A DNA stretch of 35,088 nucleotides, taken from contig CANPYZ010000027.1 of NCBI GenBank assembly GCA_947589035.1, forward strand, positions 1 to 35,088, written 5' to 3'. Positions 7,006 to 14,494 of this stretch are shown here, in pieces. The position numbers were made by a program, and so were the translations under genes. The notes under the pieces are model-generated. The model was not told where the DNA came from. It did no database searches and was given only the letters and a program-made list of their open reading frames with translations. Positions within the stretch are counted from its first letter, which is position 1. Each line of letters opens with the position of its first letter. The DNA is from an uncultured Clostridia bacterium. GTDB taxonomy: Bacteria; Bacillota; Clostridia; Oscillospirales; Ruminococcaceae.

Positions 7006-9726
7006 TTATTGAAATTGTTTTCGAACTTCTGGCGGAATTTCTCGGAAAATGCCCTGTTTCCGGTAGGTTTCGTTCAGGCGGTCAATTTCGGCAATCAATT
7101 TACGGCATGTTGGTTTATCTTGTAATGCAGAATAAATGTCCAGTAAAATTAACTGTAATTCAATGTATTTGTCGATATATGGCAAAGATTCCGGATACTT
7201 CCGGCATAACTGCATTGCCTCTTGAATTTTTTCTGCCGCTTGTTCAAATGCTTCATGATAATAAAAACAATTCGCTGCCGGAATGTAAATAATATCAATC
7301 CATTCTAATTCGGTCGGGAAAACTTGTTTTGCAATTGTTTCCGCTTGCTGAATGAGGGCAACTGTTTCCGCAAAATCCGGTTCGACAAGCGTAGCGTACC
7401 ATGCCGACACCATGAAATAATAACAATGATTGTCGCTGATTTCTAATTCAGCGTTCTGCATTAGCGCATAAGCCTCTGCTAAAAATTCAGCGGCTTCTTC
7501 CTGATATTCCGGAACACTCCGAATGCAAATACTCGCCATAGAAAGATTATACTGAATGAAATAGTTTATTTTCCTCGGGTCGGAAGATTGCTGCATTTCG
7601 GCAATTGCCTGCACCTGCGCATGAAACATGTTTTCTAAAATTTCCGCCTCTTTTTCCGTGTAGGGAATATATTTCCCTTCAGATAATACATCATAATAAC
7701 AGCCCAGCATATTTTGATACATGCCTGTAACAATATGACGGGGGTTTTCTTCCTGAAGACGTTTCGCACAGCGTAAAATTTCTTGAATTTGTCCGGCGTT
7801 CGCCATTCCGGCGTAAATATCAATCATTTTCTGATGATTGTCCATGACGGAAACAATTTCCTTTTCCCATGCCCAGTTGCGCACCGCCTCAGTAATGACC
7901 GGATGAAGCCAAATTCGGCGGTTATCTGTATAAATCCAACCCTTTCTGGAAAGTTCTGTAATGACATTCTCTTGAATTTCTGGGAAAAATTTCTGCACAA
8001 GCGTTGTTTCTAAACCCCTCACGTTCAGCAAGGAAAGAATTTTCAGTGTGAGTTGTTCCGAACGATTCACCGCACTGGCATTGAATAAGCCGGAAATGAT
8101 TGCGGAAAGCGTGTCATAAAGTTCTTCACCGTCTTTGTAATTGCTGATTTTTTCAGAGGAAAAATGCGAAAAGCCGTTTTCCTGAATTAACGCAAACGCT
8201 TTCTGCAGAGAAACGCCCGCCACGGCGATTTGCTTTGCAATCAGTTCTAACATTAACGTATGCCCTTGAACAAGCGTAATCATTTTTTCGAAATACATTT
8301 TTTCTTCTTTCGTCATCGGGCGTTCTAAATTTAAGGAAATTAAATTCAATAATTCGTCAGAATGTTCCATTGCGCCCAGTTCCAAAACAGAAAAATGCTG
8401 TTTCGGCGGGGCATTTCTGGAGGCAATCAACACGAAATACCCATAATCAAACATTCGGCTAACGGTTTTCGTTAATCTGTCGTTAAAGTTATCTAACACG
8501 AAAAGCACTCGCTTAGACCGGCAAATGCGCCGAAATGCGGAAAATTTACGGGAAAAGTATTCATGAAGTGTTTCCTCAGGCTGTCGGGAAATGGTGCTAA
8601 TTGCCAATTGATGATCATCGCAGAATGTTCTTTCGAAATCGCCGTCGTATTCTAAATAAACAATCATTTCATAAGAAGAATAATACTGATGAATATAATT
8701 TTTCAATAGCGTGGTCTTCCCAATCCCGCCGACACCCGTCACGAACAGCACGGACGGCTTGTTCAACTTCTGGGCGATTTGTTTCAGTTCCGATTCCCTG
8801 CCAATAAAATTCGGCGAAACGGCTGGCATTAAGGGAAGAATGTATTCTTTCCGGTTTAACTCTTCCACTAACTGAGAAAGAAGTTTAATGACTTCCTGCA
8901 TATTCCGGAAACGATTCACCGGAGAAGAACGAATTGTTCCGTGAAAAAGTTTTGTGAAAATGGCTTGAATATCCGGTCGGGAAAGATAATTCGAATTTTT
9001 TTCTGCGCATTCGTCAAACGCATATGTCGAAAATCCTCTGTGTTCTGATTCTTTGGAATGCCTGCCGAAAATGAAATAAAAAATCATTTCGCCCAACGTG
9101 TAAATGTCCGTTGCGAAACTGATTTTCTTCACGGCGTAAGGGTTCCGCTGTTCAGGGGCTGACCATTCCGGCGTGTAGGAAAAATTTTCTTCCTGAGAAT
9201 GTTCCAGCCCGTGAACGCTGTCAAAATCAATAAATTCCACAAGCTGTGTAATCGTTTCTTCCGGCGTATTTTGCAGAATGAAAATATTTTCCGGCTTTAC
9301 ATCTAAACAAAGAAAACCGGCTTCATGATAATGGTTCACTGTTCGGGCGATTGTTTCGCAAATTGCCATATATTGCGGTAACGTCAATGAATTTAACTGG
9401 TTCAGCGTTTTCCCCTGATAACATGCCACGTCAATATACGCTGTTCCGTTCGCTTGAAAAATATGACTGACGGGGGGCGTTTGATTTTTCAGGAATGCTT
9501 TCTGGCGAATGGCGTTTTGTTTCTTTCCGGAATCCATAAAGGCGAATTTTCCCGTTTCGGAAAATTTCTGATTATGCGGGGCGTATTCTTTCAAAATGCA
9601 AGTGAAATTGAGTTCGCCGTCACGGCATTCCGCAAGATAAGCAATCGTATTCGCTCCCCTGCCGATGAGGTCAAGAATGGTGTATTGTCTGCCGTCGGCA
9701 GAAAAATTTTCTCCTATGTTTAACAT
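7006..9726 (-). CDS. Ser/Thr-kinase-like domain fused to a STAND (NB-ARC-type) NTPase and helical repeats
   Basis: This protein of about 906 residues has three parts. Residues 14-290 are a protein kinase fold with a glycine loop IGRGANTIAY, lysine in CILKEY (K46), a catalytic loop CLDVKPEN (D142, N147), DFD in place of DFG (167-169) and an APE motif (SAPEQ). Residues about 300-600 are a STAND NTPase with P-loop GVGGIGKTT (331-339), Walker B VLFVLDN (about 407-413), LIASRN, and an LHPVITEAV segment. The rest is a TPR-like helical superhelix. STAND proteins are signal-triggered switches, and many act in regulation or phage defence. I place the start at ATG 9726 because the earlier GTG at 9735 lies inside the ribosome site AGGTG. 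The gene is 59 bp after its partner, with a possible extra TATAAT at 9762-9767. Confidence 0.85.
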   Translation of the reverse strand: MLNIGENFSADGRQYTILDLIGRGANTIAYLAECRDGELNFTCILKEYAPHNQKFSETGKFAFMDSGKKQNAIRQKAFLKNQTPPVSHIFQANGTAYIDVACYQGKTLNQLNSLTLPQYMAICETIARTVNHYHEAGFLCLDVKPENIFILQNTPEETITQLVEFIDFDSVHGLEHSQEENFSYTPEWSAPEQRNPYAVKKISFATDIYTLGEMIFYFIFGRHSKESEHRGFSTYAFDECAEKNSNYLSRPDIQAIFTKLFHGTIRSSPVNRFRNMQEVIKLLSQLVEELNRKEYILPLMPAVSPNFIGRESELKQIAQKLNKPSVLFVTGVGGIGKTTLLKNYIHQYYSSYEMIVYLEYDGDFERTFCDDHQLAISTISRQPEETLHEYFSRKFSAFRRICRSKRVLFVLDNFNDRLTKTVSRMFDYGYFVLIASRNAPPKQHFSVLELGAMEHSDELLNLISLNLERPMTKEEKMYFEKMITLVQGHTLMLELIAKQIAVAGVSLQKAFALIQENGFSHFSSEKISNYKDGEELYDTLSAIISGLFNASAVNRSEQLTLKILSLLNVRGLETTLVQKFFPEIQENVITELSRKGWIYTDNRRIWLHPVITEAVRNWAWEKEIVSVMDNHQKMIDIYAGMANAGQIQEILRCAKRLQEENPRHIVTGMYQNMLGCYYDVLSEGKYIPYTEKEAEILENMFHAQVQAIAEMQQSSDPRKINYFIQYNLSMASICIRSVPEYQEEAAEFLAEAYALMQNAELEISDNHCYYFMVSAWYATLVEPDFAETVALIQQAETIAKQVFPTELEWIDIIYIPAANCFYYHEAFEQAAEKIQEAMQLCRKYPESLPYIDKYIELQLILLDIYSALQDKPTCRKLIAEIDRLNETYRKQGIFREIPPEVRKQFQ

Positions 9727-9794
9727 GTCAAGCACCTGCTTTCTGTTTGATGTCTAATTTGATTATACATCATTCCGAAAAAAGTTTATAAAAA

Positions 9795-10928
9795 CTAATT
9801 CCATTCGTTCTGCATAACGCAATATAACGTGTCAATCGGGTCATAAGAATTTGCGCAGTACAGCAATAAACAGTCAAACGGGTGACAGACGTAAAGCTGT
9901 GCAAAACCGCAAGAAATTAGCACGCTGTCTAATTCTTCATAGAAATCCATTAAATTCCCGCCAATGGCATTCGGGTCAGTGTTTTCCGCCTCGTCATAAA
10001 AATGATAAAATTTTAATAACATCAGCGTTTTTCTTAATAAATCATAAGAAGCCGTGTCTCCGTGAATGATTTTCCCGAGCGTAACATCATTCGGAAGAGA
10101 TTCTGTAAAGCGTTTCGGCAGGCGGTTAGTTTTCTTTTTTTTCAAATTTTCCTGATAGCGGTAGCCTAACAGTTCACGAATGGTTAAACTATTCAGTCTG
10201 GCGGGAGAAATCATGTCTTCATGGGCGTATTTTACCATTTTCTGCTTAAGCAAATCAATTTCCTGAAGAATGAACTTTCTTGCGAATTGGAATTGCTGTT
10301 GGTTGCTGTAGCAATGTTCCGAAAGATATTGCAGAAAGTGTTCATCATCTTCCGCCTTCAGCAGGTAAGTTTTGATTTGTGCAGTAGACGTGTGCGCCGT
10401 TTCCTGGAAGGAAAATTCTTTCGCTTGTGCTAATAAGTTTTCCGTTTCGGCGTAAGATTTTTGATGAGAAAGCGCATACAGAAATATAGCGTCTATGGCA
10501 CTTTTGACGTTAAACGGAATCGTTAAATAATATTTCTGGAAAAAAATGGCTGTCTGCTGGACATTCATTTCTAACGCATAGCATAATTCATAATGATTTT
10601 GGCGGTTCGTGATTCCCGGGGGCGTTCCTCTGCACCACTCTTGAACAGTGCGGGGGCAGGGTTTTCGGAGAATGGCTTTATATCGGCGTTTGATTTCTTC
10701 TAAAATTTTTTCCGCAGGCAGGTCAGCAGGCATTCCTAATTCAGCAAGCCTTGCGGAAACGCCTTCTAAAAAAACAGGCCGTGCATCAAGTTCTATCGCT
10801 CTTTTGATTCCAGCAGCGACATCTTCCGGAGTTTGGGCGTTGATTGGTTCGCCGAAACAAGTTGCATCGTAGATATATTCTGTATGTTCATTACGGAATA
10901 ATTCGGATATATTCATGAATTTATTCAT
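9795..10928 (-). CDS. Unrecognised protein, partner of the kinase-STAND protein
   Basis: The 377-residue protein is not recognised. It has no signal peptide or membrane segment. It looks soluble and largely helical, with an Arg/Lys-rich stretch (ENLKKKKTNRLPKR) near 265-278 and a motif-like segment KPCPRTVQEWCRGTPPGITNRQ near 94-115. It is the first gene of a minus-strand pair with the kinase-STAND gene and is driven by a perfect consensus promoter. Co-transcription suggests that it is a substrate, sensor or adaptor of that kinase; this is an inference. No nuclease, protease or membrane effector motif is visible. Confidence 0.7.
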   Translation of the reverse strand: MNKFMNISELFRNEHTEYIYDATCFGEPINAQTPEDVAAGIKRAIELDARPVFLEGVSARLAELGMPADLPAEKILEEIKRRYKAILRKPCPRTVQEWCRGTPPGITNRQNHYELCYALEMNVQQTAIFFQKYYLTIPFNVKSAIDAIFLYALSHQKSYAETENLLAQAKEFSFQETAHTSTAQIKTYLLKAEDDEHFLQYLSEHCYSNQQQFQFARKFILQEIDLLKQKMVKYAHEDMISPARLNSLTIRELLGYRYQENLKKKKTNRLPKRFTESLPNDVTLGKIIHGDTASYDLLRKTLMLLKFYHFYDEAENTDPNAIGGNLMDFYEELDSVLISCGFAQLYVCHPFDCLLLYCANSYDPIDTLYCVMQNEWN

Positions 10929-10960
10929 ACCTCACTTTTTTATTTTTTATTTTTTTTATC

Positions 10961-10989
10961 ATTATACCATATTTTTCGACATCTGTCAA
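10961..10989 (-). promoter_or_regulatory. Consensus promoter for the kinase-STAND pair
   Basis: On the minus strand TTGACA (10984-10989), 17 bp and TATAAT (10961-10966) match the consensus exactly. It is divergent from the promoter at 11003-11031, and only 13 bp separate the two -35 boxes. Confidence 0.85.
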
Positions 10990-11002
10990 TCTTCAAAAAG
11001 GC

Positions 11003-11031
11003 TTGACAAATCCGGAAAAAAATAGTATAAT
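11003..11031 (+). promoter_or_regulatory. Consensus promoter for the small cysteine-rich gene
   Basis: TTGACA (11003-11008), 17 bp and TATAAT (11026-11031) match the consensus exactly. The close back-to-back placement with the minus-strand promoter would allow shared control, although no clear dyad lies in the 13 bp between them. Confidence 0.85.
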
Positions 11032-11055
11032 TACAGCAGTAAAGGGAGTGAAACT

Positions 11056-11349
11056 ATGATTGGGAGATTTAAATGTGAAATGTGCTTAAATTTTTTTAGC
11101 GGAGATCCCGCTCACACTAAAACATGGAAATGCAAGGCTTTTCCGGAAGGGATTCCAAAGGAAAAAATTTTCTACATCACTCGTGACCCTTGTTTAAATT
11201 GCAATAACGGATTTGGTTATGAACCAGAAGATTCAGAATACGCTAAGCAATGGGAAGCGGAAAAAATGAAATATGCAGAAGAATTTGCAAGACTTGAAAA
11301 AATATACCATGAATTACATGAACGTTATTATGATGATGAAGATGAATAA
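11056..11349 (+). CDS. Small cysteine-rich, probably zinc-binding protein
   Basis: The 97-residue protein contains CEMC near its N-terminus, a WKCKAFPEGIPKE segment, a CLNC pair near the middle and GYEPE, then an acidic, helical C-terminus ending DDEDE. The Cys pairs suggest one zinc site. The KCKAFPEGIP-type motif recalls small Firmicutes and phage hypothetical proteins with a similar Cys layout, but the function is unknown. AAGGGAG precedes the ATG. The gene has its own consensus promoter and terminator, and is divergent from the kinase-STAND pair. Confidence 0.75.
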   Translation: MIGRFKCEMCLNFFSGDPAHTKTWKCKAFPEGIPKEKIFYITRDPCLNCNNGFGYEPEDSEYAKQWEAEKMKYAEEFARLEKIYHELHERYYDDEDE

Positions 11350-11359
11350 GAATAAGAAA

Positions 11360-11391
11360 AACCACTCGTCAAGAGTGGTTTAACATTTTTC
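11360..11391 (+). terminator. Terminator of the small cysteine-rich gene
   Basis: AACCACTC (11360-11367) pairs with GAGTGGTT (11373-11380) around GTCAA, followed by TAACATTTTT. Positions 11392-11487 hold no gene that I can support. Confidence 0.8.
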
Positions 11392-11487
11392 TTACAAAAT
11401 GAAATGTTAGTTCATAATGGGAAACATAAAAATAACAATTTCTGCTACGTTATTCATCATTCGTTACTTTTTTTCTGAATAATCCGT

Positions 11488-11862
11488 TCAAATTTCGTCA
11501 ATGTTCCATAACGTTTCTAAAGTCTGTTCGACTTCTTCCAAACCCATTCCAGCAATTCTTGCTGAATAAATCGCATCAGACAAATTTTTTTCCAGTTGGC
11601 GCATATGCTGTTCTTTCAGCATTTGTTCATTTTGGGCATTGACATAATAGCCTTTTCCTTTTGAAGCCGTGACAAGCCCCTCTGAGGAAAGTTCTTCATA
11701 GGCTTTCATTGTCGTGATTACACTAATTTTCAAATCCTGTGCAAGTCCACGAATAGAAGGCAATGCATCACCGGCTTTTAATTTTCCGGTCAAAATCTGT
11801 TCCCGAAACTGGGCGGCGATTTGTTGGTAAATTGGTTCGTTGGAATTTTGGTAAATTTTCAA
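11488..11862 (-). CDS. GntR-family transcriptional regulator, YtrA type
   Basis: The 124-residue protein has the winged-helix domain typical of YtrA-type GntR regulators: EPIYQQIAAQFREQILTGKL, AGDALPSIRGLAQDL, VITTMKAYEELSSEGLV and GKGYYV. A short helical dimerisation tail follows instead of a ligand-binding domain. Family members are usually the first gene of an ABC-transporter operon that they repress. Here nothing follows on the same strand, so the transporter appears to have been lost. A dyad at 11891-11912 overlaps its promoter and may mediate autorepression. Confidence 0.88.
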   Translation of the reverse strand: MKIYQNSNEPIYQQIAAQFREQILTGKLKAGDALPSIRGLAQDLKISVITTMKAYEELSSEGLVTASKGKGYYVNAQNEQMLKEQHMRQLEKNLSDAIYSARIAGMGLEEVEQTLETLWNIDEI

Positions 11863-11890
11863 AATTCGCTCTCCTTTCTGCTTTCCTGTT

Positions 11891-11935
11891 TATGTGTTAT
11901 ATATACAGCATACAACAGTAGAACAATTTTGTCAA
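11891..11935 (-). promoter_or_regulatory. Promoter and probable operator of the GntR regulator
   Basis: On the minus strand TTGACA (11930-11935), 17 bp and TATGCT (11907-11912) form the promoter. An imperfect dyad with TATG and CATA ends around an alternating TA core (11891-11912) covers the -10 region and start point, as expected for an autoregulatory GntR operator. Confidence 0.55.
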
Positions 11936-12000
11936 TAGTCTGACAGCACAAAATAATCTTAAGTTAATGTTTTTATTTTAGCTATTCTGCATAGAAAATT

Positions 12001-12162
12001 CATCAAAATGATGCTGTTTTGCGACAGGAACTTTCTTGGCTTTTGGAAAACACCGGATATGAAACATTGTGTTTGGCAGATTTTCACGATGTTTCCAGAC
12101 AAATGAAACGTTCACGGGCGGAATTGGTTTTATTGGATATTAACCTTCCGGAAATTTTCTGA
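12001..12162 (+). pseudogene. Relic of a response-regulator receiver domain
   Basis: The plus strand reads NDAVLRQELSWLLENTGYE, then LVLLDINLPE (the phospho-acceptor strand with its Asp) and a stop at 12160-12162. This is the first half of a CheY-like receiver domain. It has no start codon upstream, where the frame is closed by TAG at 11992-11994, and no second half. It is a fragment of a two-component regulator left between the GntR gene and the Rpn relic. Confidence 0.7.
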
Positions 12163-12195
12163 AAAAAAAGCGTAGCTGTGAGTGTATTAGTTTAT

Positions 12196-12235
12196 CATAA
12201 AAATCAGGGACAAGCCTTTGCTCATCCCTGTGATT
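12196..12235 (-). terminator. Terminator of the Rpn relic
   Basis: On the minus strand AATCACAGGGA (12235-12225) pairs with TCCCTGATT (12210-12202) with a small bulge, followed by TTTTTATG. It lies a few bases past the stop of the minus-strand gene at 12240. Confidence 0.65.
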
Positions 12236-12239
12236 AGTT

Positions 12240-12605
12240 TTAGTCATCTGCTAAAAGTTCTGCAATTTCTTCATCCGTTTTGCCTTGGACTTTCCATCTG
12301 GCAATCATTTTTTCACGTTCTTTAGCTGCACCCTTTGCTTCTGCATGTACTATATCAGCACGATAATCTTGTTCAGCCTTTTCACGCTGTCTGACATACT
12401 CACGGATTTTTTCATCTTCACTCAAACTACCACCATAATATATGGGAGGCAGCTCCGGATTTCGAATAGTAATCCGTTTGATTCTGTTTTCCTCAATGCC
12501 GAGTGCGGCAGACAGAAAACTTTTTAGCAAATCTGGATTGTTGACGAATAATGCCTTGAACATGACATCATTGGTAATCGGGATAATTCCTTCTTCATAA
12601 AACAT
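12240..12605 (-). pseudogene. Rpn/PD-(D/E)XK transposase-like gene with internal deletion
   Basis: The 121-residue frame starts like an Rpn-family recombination-promoting nuclease (IIPITNDVMFKALFVNNPDLLKSFLSAAL, then RNPELPP) and ends with the usual charged C-terminal helix (AKEREKMIARWKVQGKTDEEIAELLADD). Family members are normally about 300 residues. The middle, which carries the PD-(D/E)XK catalytic core, is missing, so head and tail are fused in frame near residue 57. The frame is open but a nuclease function is very unlikely. Confidence 0.75.
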
Positions 12606-12676
12606 TGGTATCGCTCTCCTTATATTTTAGTTAAATTCTCTTTAAGAAAAGAATTTTTACTTTTCTGAAAAGAAAA

Positions 12677-13012
12677 TCATGCATTCTTTGTCAGTTCGCT
12701 CAACATCTCTACAAAATACTTTCTTTTTTCAGGATTCAGTTTAGCATAATTCCGGATAAATATTTTTTCTGTTTCTGTAAGATTTAAAGAACTAAGCGTT
12801 TCCTGTTCTGAAGCAGTTTCTCTGCCTAACAGGTAATCGGTTGTTACTCCATAGAAATCAGCAATCTTACAAAGCGTTTCATAAGTTGGTTTTACATTTT
12901 GTGTTTCATATTTAATATATGTGTGAACGCTTATTCCTAATTCATCTGCAAAAGCCTGCCGGCTTAATCTTCTTTTTTTTCTTAATGTTGTCAATGTTTC
13001 TCCAATATTCAT
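12677..13012 (-). CDS. XRE-family helix-turn-helix repressor
   Basis: The 111-residue protein has an N-terminal HTH_XRE domain (IGETLTTLRKKRRLSRQAFADELGISVHTYIKYETQNVKPTYETLCKIADFYGVTTDYLLGR) and a short C-terminal helical tail, the size of an immunity-type repressor of a mobile element. It is transcribed away from the two small peptide genes at 13250 and 13460. A 13-bp dyad in its own promoter and a matching one in the facing promoter suggest that it controls both (see 13036-13064 and 13167-13195). Confidence 0.9.
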   Translation of the reverse strand: MNIGETLTTLRKKRRLSRQAFADELGISVHTYIKYETQNVKPTYETLCKIADFYGVTTDYLLGRETASEQETLSSLNLTETEKIFIRNYAKLNPEKRKYFVEMLSELTKNA

Positions 13013-13035
13013 AGGTGTTTCATCTCCTTGAGTTA

Positions 13036-13064
13036 ATTATACCATGTTATGGTTACTTTGTCAA
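13036..13064 (-). promoter_or_regulatory. XRE gene promoter with operator ACCATGTTATGGT
   Basis: On the minus strand TTGACA (13059-13064), 17 bp and TATAAT (13036-13041) match the consensus exactly. The dyad ACCAT-GTT-ATGGT (13041-13053) fills the spacer and shares its last base with the first T of the -10 box. This is a typical site for autorepression. Confidence 0.8.
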
Positions 13065-13166
13065 TCATTTTCTAAAAAAACTCCTAATTTAGTTATTTTT
13101 CATAAAAAATAATTGAAAATTCTGTGATTTTCTACTTCAAAATGTTAAAAATATGGTCAAAAATTA

Positions 13167-13195
13167 TTGACAAAATAACCGTAAAGTGGTATAAT
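13167..13195 (+). promoter_or_regulatory. Small-peptide promoter with matching operator half-sites
   Basis: TTGACA (13167-13172), 17 bp and TATAAT (13190-13195) match the consensus. The spacer holds ACCGTAAAGTGGT (13178-13190), which keeps the ACC-N7-GGT spacing of the XRE operator and the same register against the -10 box. The transcript would carry the two small membrane-peptide genes. Confidence 0.75.
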
Positions 13196-13249
13196 ATTAT
13201 TACAGGAACACGGAAGTATCCTGAATTAAACAGTAAGGAGATGATGAAA

Positions 13250-13387
13250 ATGTTAAAAAAAATTGAAAAAGTATTAGACCAGCTTGACCCAATTTTAAAG
13301 AAAATTGACAAGCTGGTCTACAGACTGATTCAGATTGCTGGAACAATCGGAATCCTGATTTTAGCCATCAAAACATGGTTTAACTAA
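13250..13387 (+). CDS. Small membrane peptide (45 aa)
   Basis: The best start is ATG 13250, nine bases after AAGGAG (13235-13240); the open frame extends further upstream but crosses the promoter. The peptide has a charged amphipathic N-terminal half (MLKKIEKVLDQLDPILKK) and a hydrophobic C-terminal helix (YRLIQIAGTIGILILAI). It is not recognised. Size, membrane helix and XRE-type control are compatible with a toxin, a holin-like peptide or an accessory membrane protein of the mobile element, and none can be chosen from sequence alone. Confidence 0.65.
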   Translation: MLKKIEKVLDQLDPILKKIDKLVYRLIQIAGTIGILILAIKTWFN

Positions 13388-13398
13388 ACAAACTGACG

Positions 13399-13421
13399 GC
13401 AGGGGGCGAAAGCCCTCCTGC
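13399..13421 (+). other. GC-rich hairpin between the two small peptide genes
   Basis: GCAGG and GGGC pair with GCCC and CCTGC around a GAAA tetraloop, with one bulged T. No T run follows, so this looks like an mRNA stability or processing element rather than a terminator. Confidence 0.6.
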
Positions 13422-13459
13422 TAACAGTATACCATATTTCAGAAAGGAAGTCAAGAGCT

Positions 13460-13564
13460 ATGAAAATTATTTTTAAATTTTTAAAAGTACTTGTTCTTAT
13501 TGCTATTGGTTTGTTTGAATTAACAGTACTGATTTCTGCTGTTGATTATGTGTTATTCAAATAA
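13460..13564 (+). CDS. Second small membrane peptide (34 aa)
   Basis: A 34-codon frame starts at ATG 13460, with AGAAAGGAAG about ten bases upstream. The peptide (MKIIFKFLKVLVLIAIGLFE..., ending DYVLFK) is almost entirely one hydrophobic helix with a short basic N-terminus. It lies 72 bp after the 45-residue peptide gene, beyond the hairpin at 13399-13421, and is probably on the same transcript. The function is unknown. Confidence 0.5.
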   Translation: MKIIFKFLKVLVLIAIGLFELTVLISAVDYVLFK

Positions 13565-13595
13565 GCCAAATCAAAAATAATGCAAATATTAAAAA

Positions 13596-14360
13596 TCAAT
13601 TTTTTAAAGTACGTTTGATTTCGTTAATCGTCAGTCCACTTTGATATTGTTCTTTTAGTTCTGCCTTGTAGCGGTAATAGGAATTTGGACTGCATCCGGC
13701 AAGCTTTATGCAGTCTTTATCGGAAAGTCCGTGTGCATTGAACGGGAATGCATTTTCCAGAATTTTTAATTTTGCCTGAATTGATTTTTTTGTGACAAAT
13801 TTTCTTCCCGTTCTGGATTTCCGAATTTTTTCCGCTGCTCCGCTTGACCGCATTCCCTCACTGGTACGCTGATGTAAATCATGCACTTCTTTATCTGCCT
13901 GTTGGAAAGCTATTCGGATTTGTTCTGCGGCAATTTCTTTCAGATAGGCATTGATGCCTTGCAGAATCAGGTCTACTGAACTGTTTGTCATGTCAACCTG
14001 ATTTCGCAGGGCATTCCGGTAAACGGAAGTGTTTACATAAGATTCTGTCAGAAATATTAATTCTGCACCGGATTCATATAATTCCATGTAATCAGCGATA
14101 CCTTCTTCTGCATTTCTGGACATTCGGGAAACGCTGTCAAAAATCAGGAGAATTTCTTCTCCGGAAGATAACTCCTGTCTGATTTTTTCTTTCAGTTTGT
14201 TCCATACGGGACGGATTTCAGCAGTATTTTTTGTTCCCGTTCCGATTTCTTTTACAATTTCCGCTTCAGGAAATTGTGCCTTTATGTTGGCAATCTGTCT
14301 TTCTATGGATTGCTTGCGGGTAGAAACTCTGCAATAGCCGTAAATTTTTTTCTTGTTCAT
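13596..14360 (-). CDS. Small serine recombinase (resolvase/invertase type)
   Basis: The 254-residue protein begins KIYGYCRVSTRKQSIERQ, the resolvase signature with the nucleophile at Ser13. It also has DSVSRMSRN, the conserved arginine-bearing motif of the catalytic domain. The C-terminus (about 190-254) contains a helix-turn-helix like segment (LSDKDCIKLAGCSPNSYYRYKAELKE). It is too short for a large serine integrase, so its role is more likely resolution of multimers or cointegrates than integration, though integration cannot be excluded. It follows the relaxase gene on the same strand. A GGTTTAAACC palindrome about 30 bp upstream of the start is a possible recombination site. Confidence 0.9.
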   Translation of the reverse strand: MNKKKIYGYCRVSTRKQSIERQIANIKAQFPEAEIVKEIGTGTKNTAEIRPVWNKLKEKIRQELSSGEEILLIFDSVSRMSRNAEEGIADYMELYESGAELIFLTESYVNTSVYRNALRNQVDMTNSSVDLILQGINAYLKEIAAEQIRIAFQQADKEVHDLHQRTSEGMRSSGAAEKIRKSRTGRKFVTKKSIQAKLKILENAFPFNAHGLSDKDCIKLAGCSPNSYYRYKAELKEQYQSGLTINEIKRTLKN

Positions 14361-14494
14361 TGTGTAAGCCTTTCTTGCCTGATGATGTGCGGTTTAAACC
14401 ATCGTTTAATCTGGTAATCAGAAAACAGTCATTTTGCCCCTGATTTTTGCTGATTTTTGCGATAGTTTTCATTAACCTTTAAATAGGTAATCAT

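Noticed and set aside
14361-14472. Small minus-strand frame between relaxase and recombinase genes
   Set aside because: It has a passable ribosome site, but its product overlaps the recombinase start and shows no family signal; more likely a leader.
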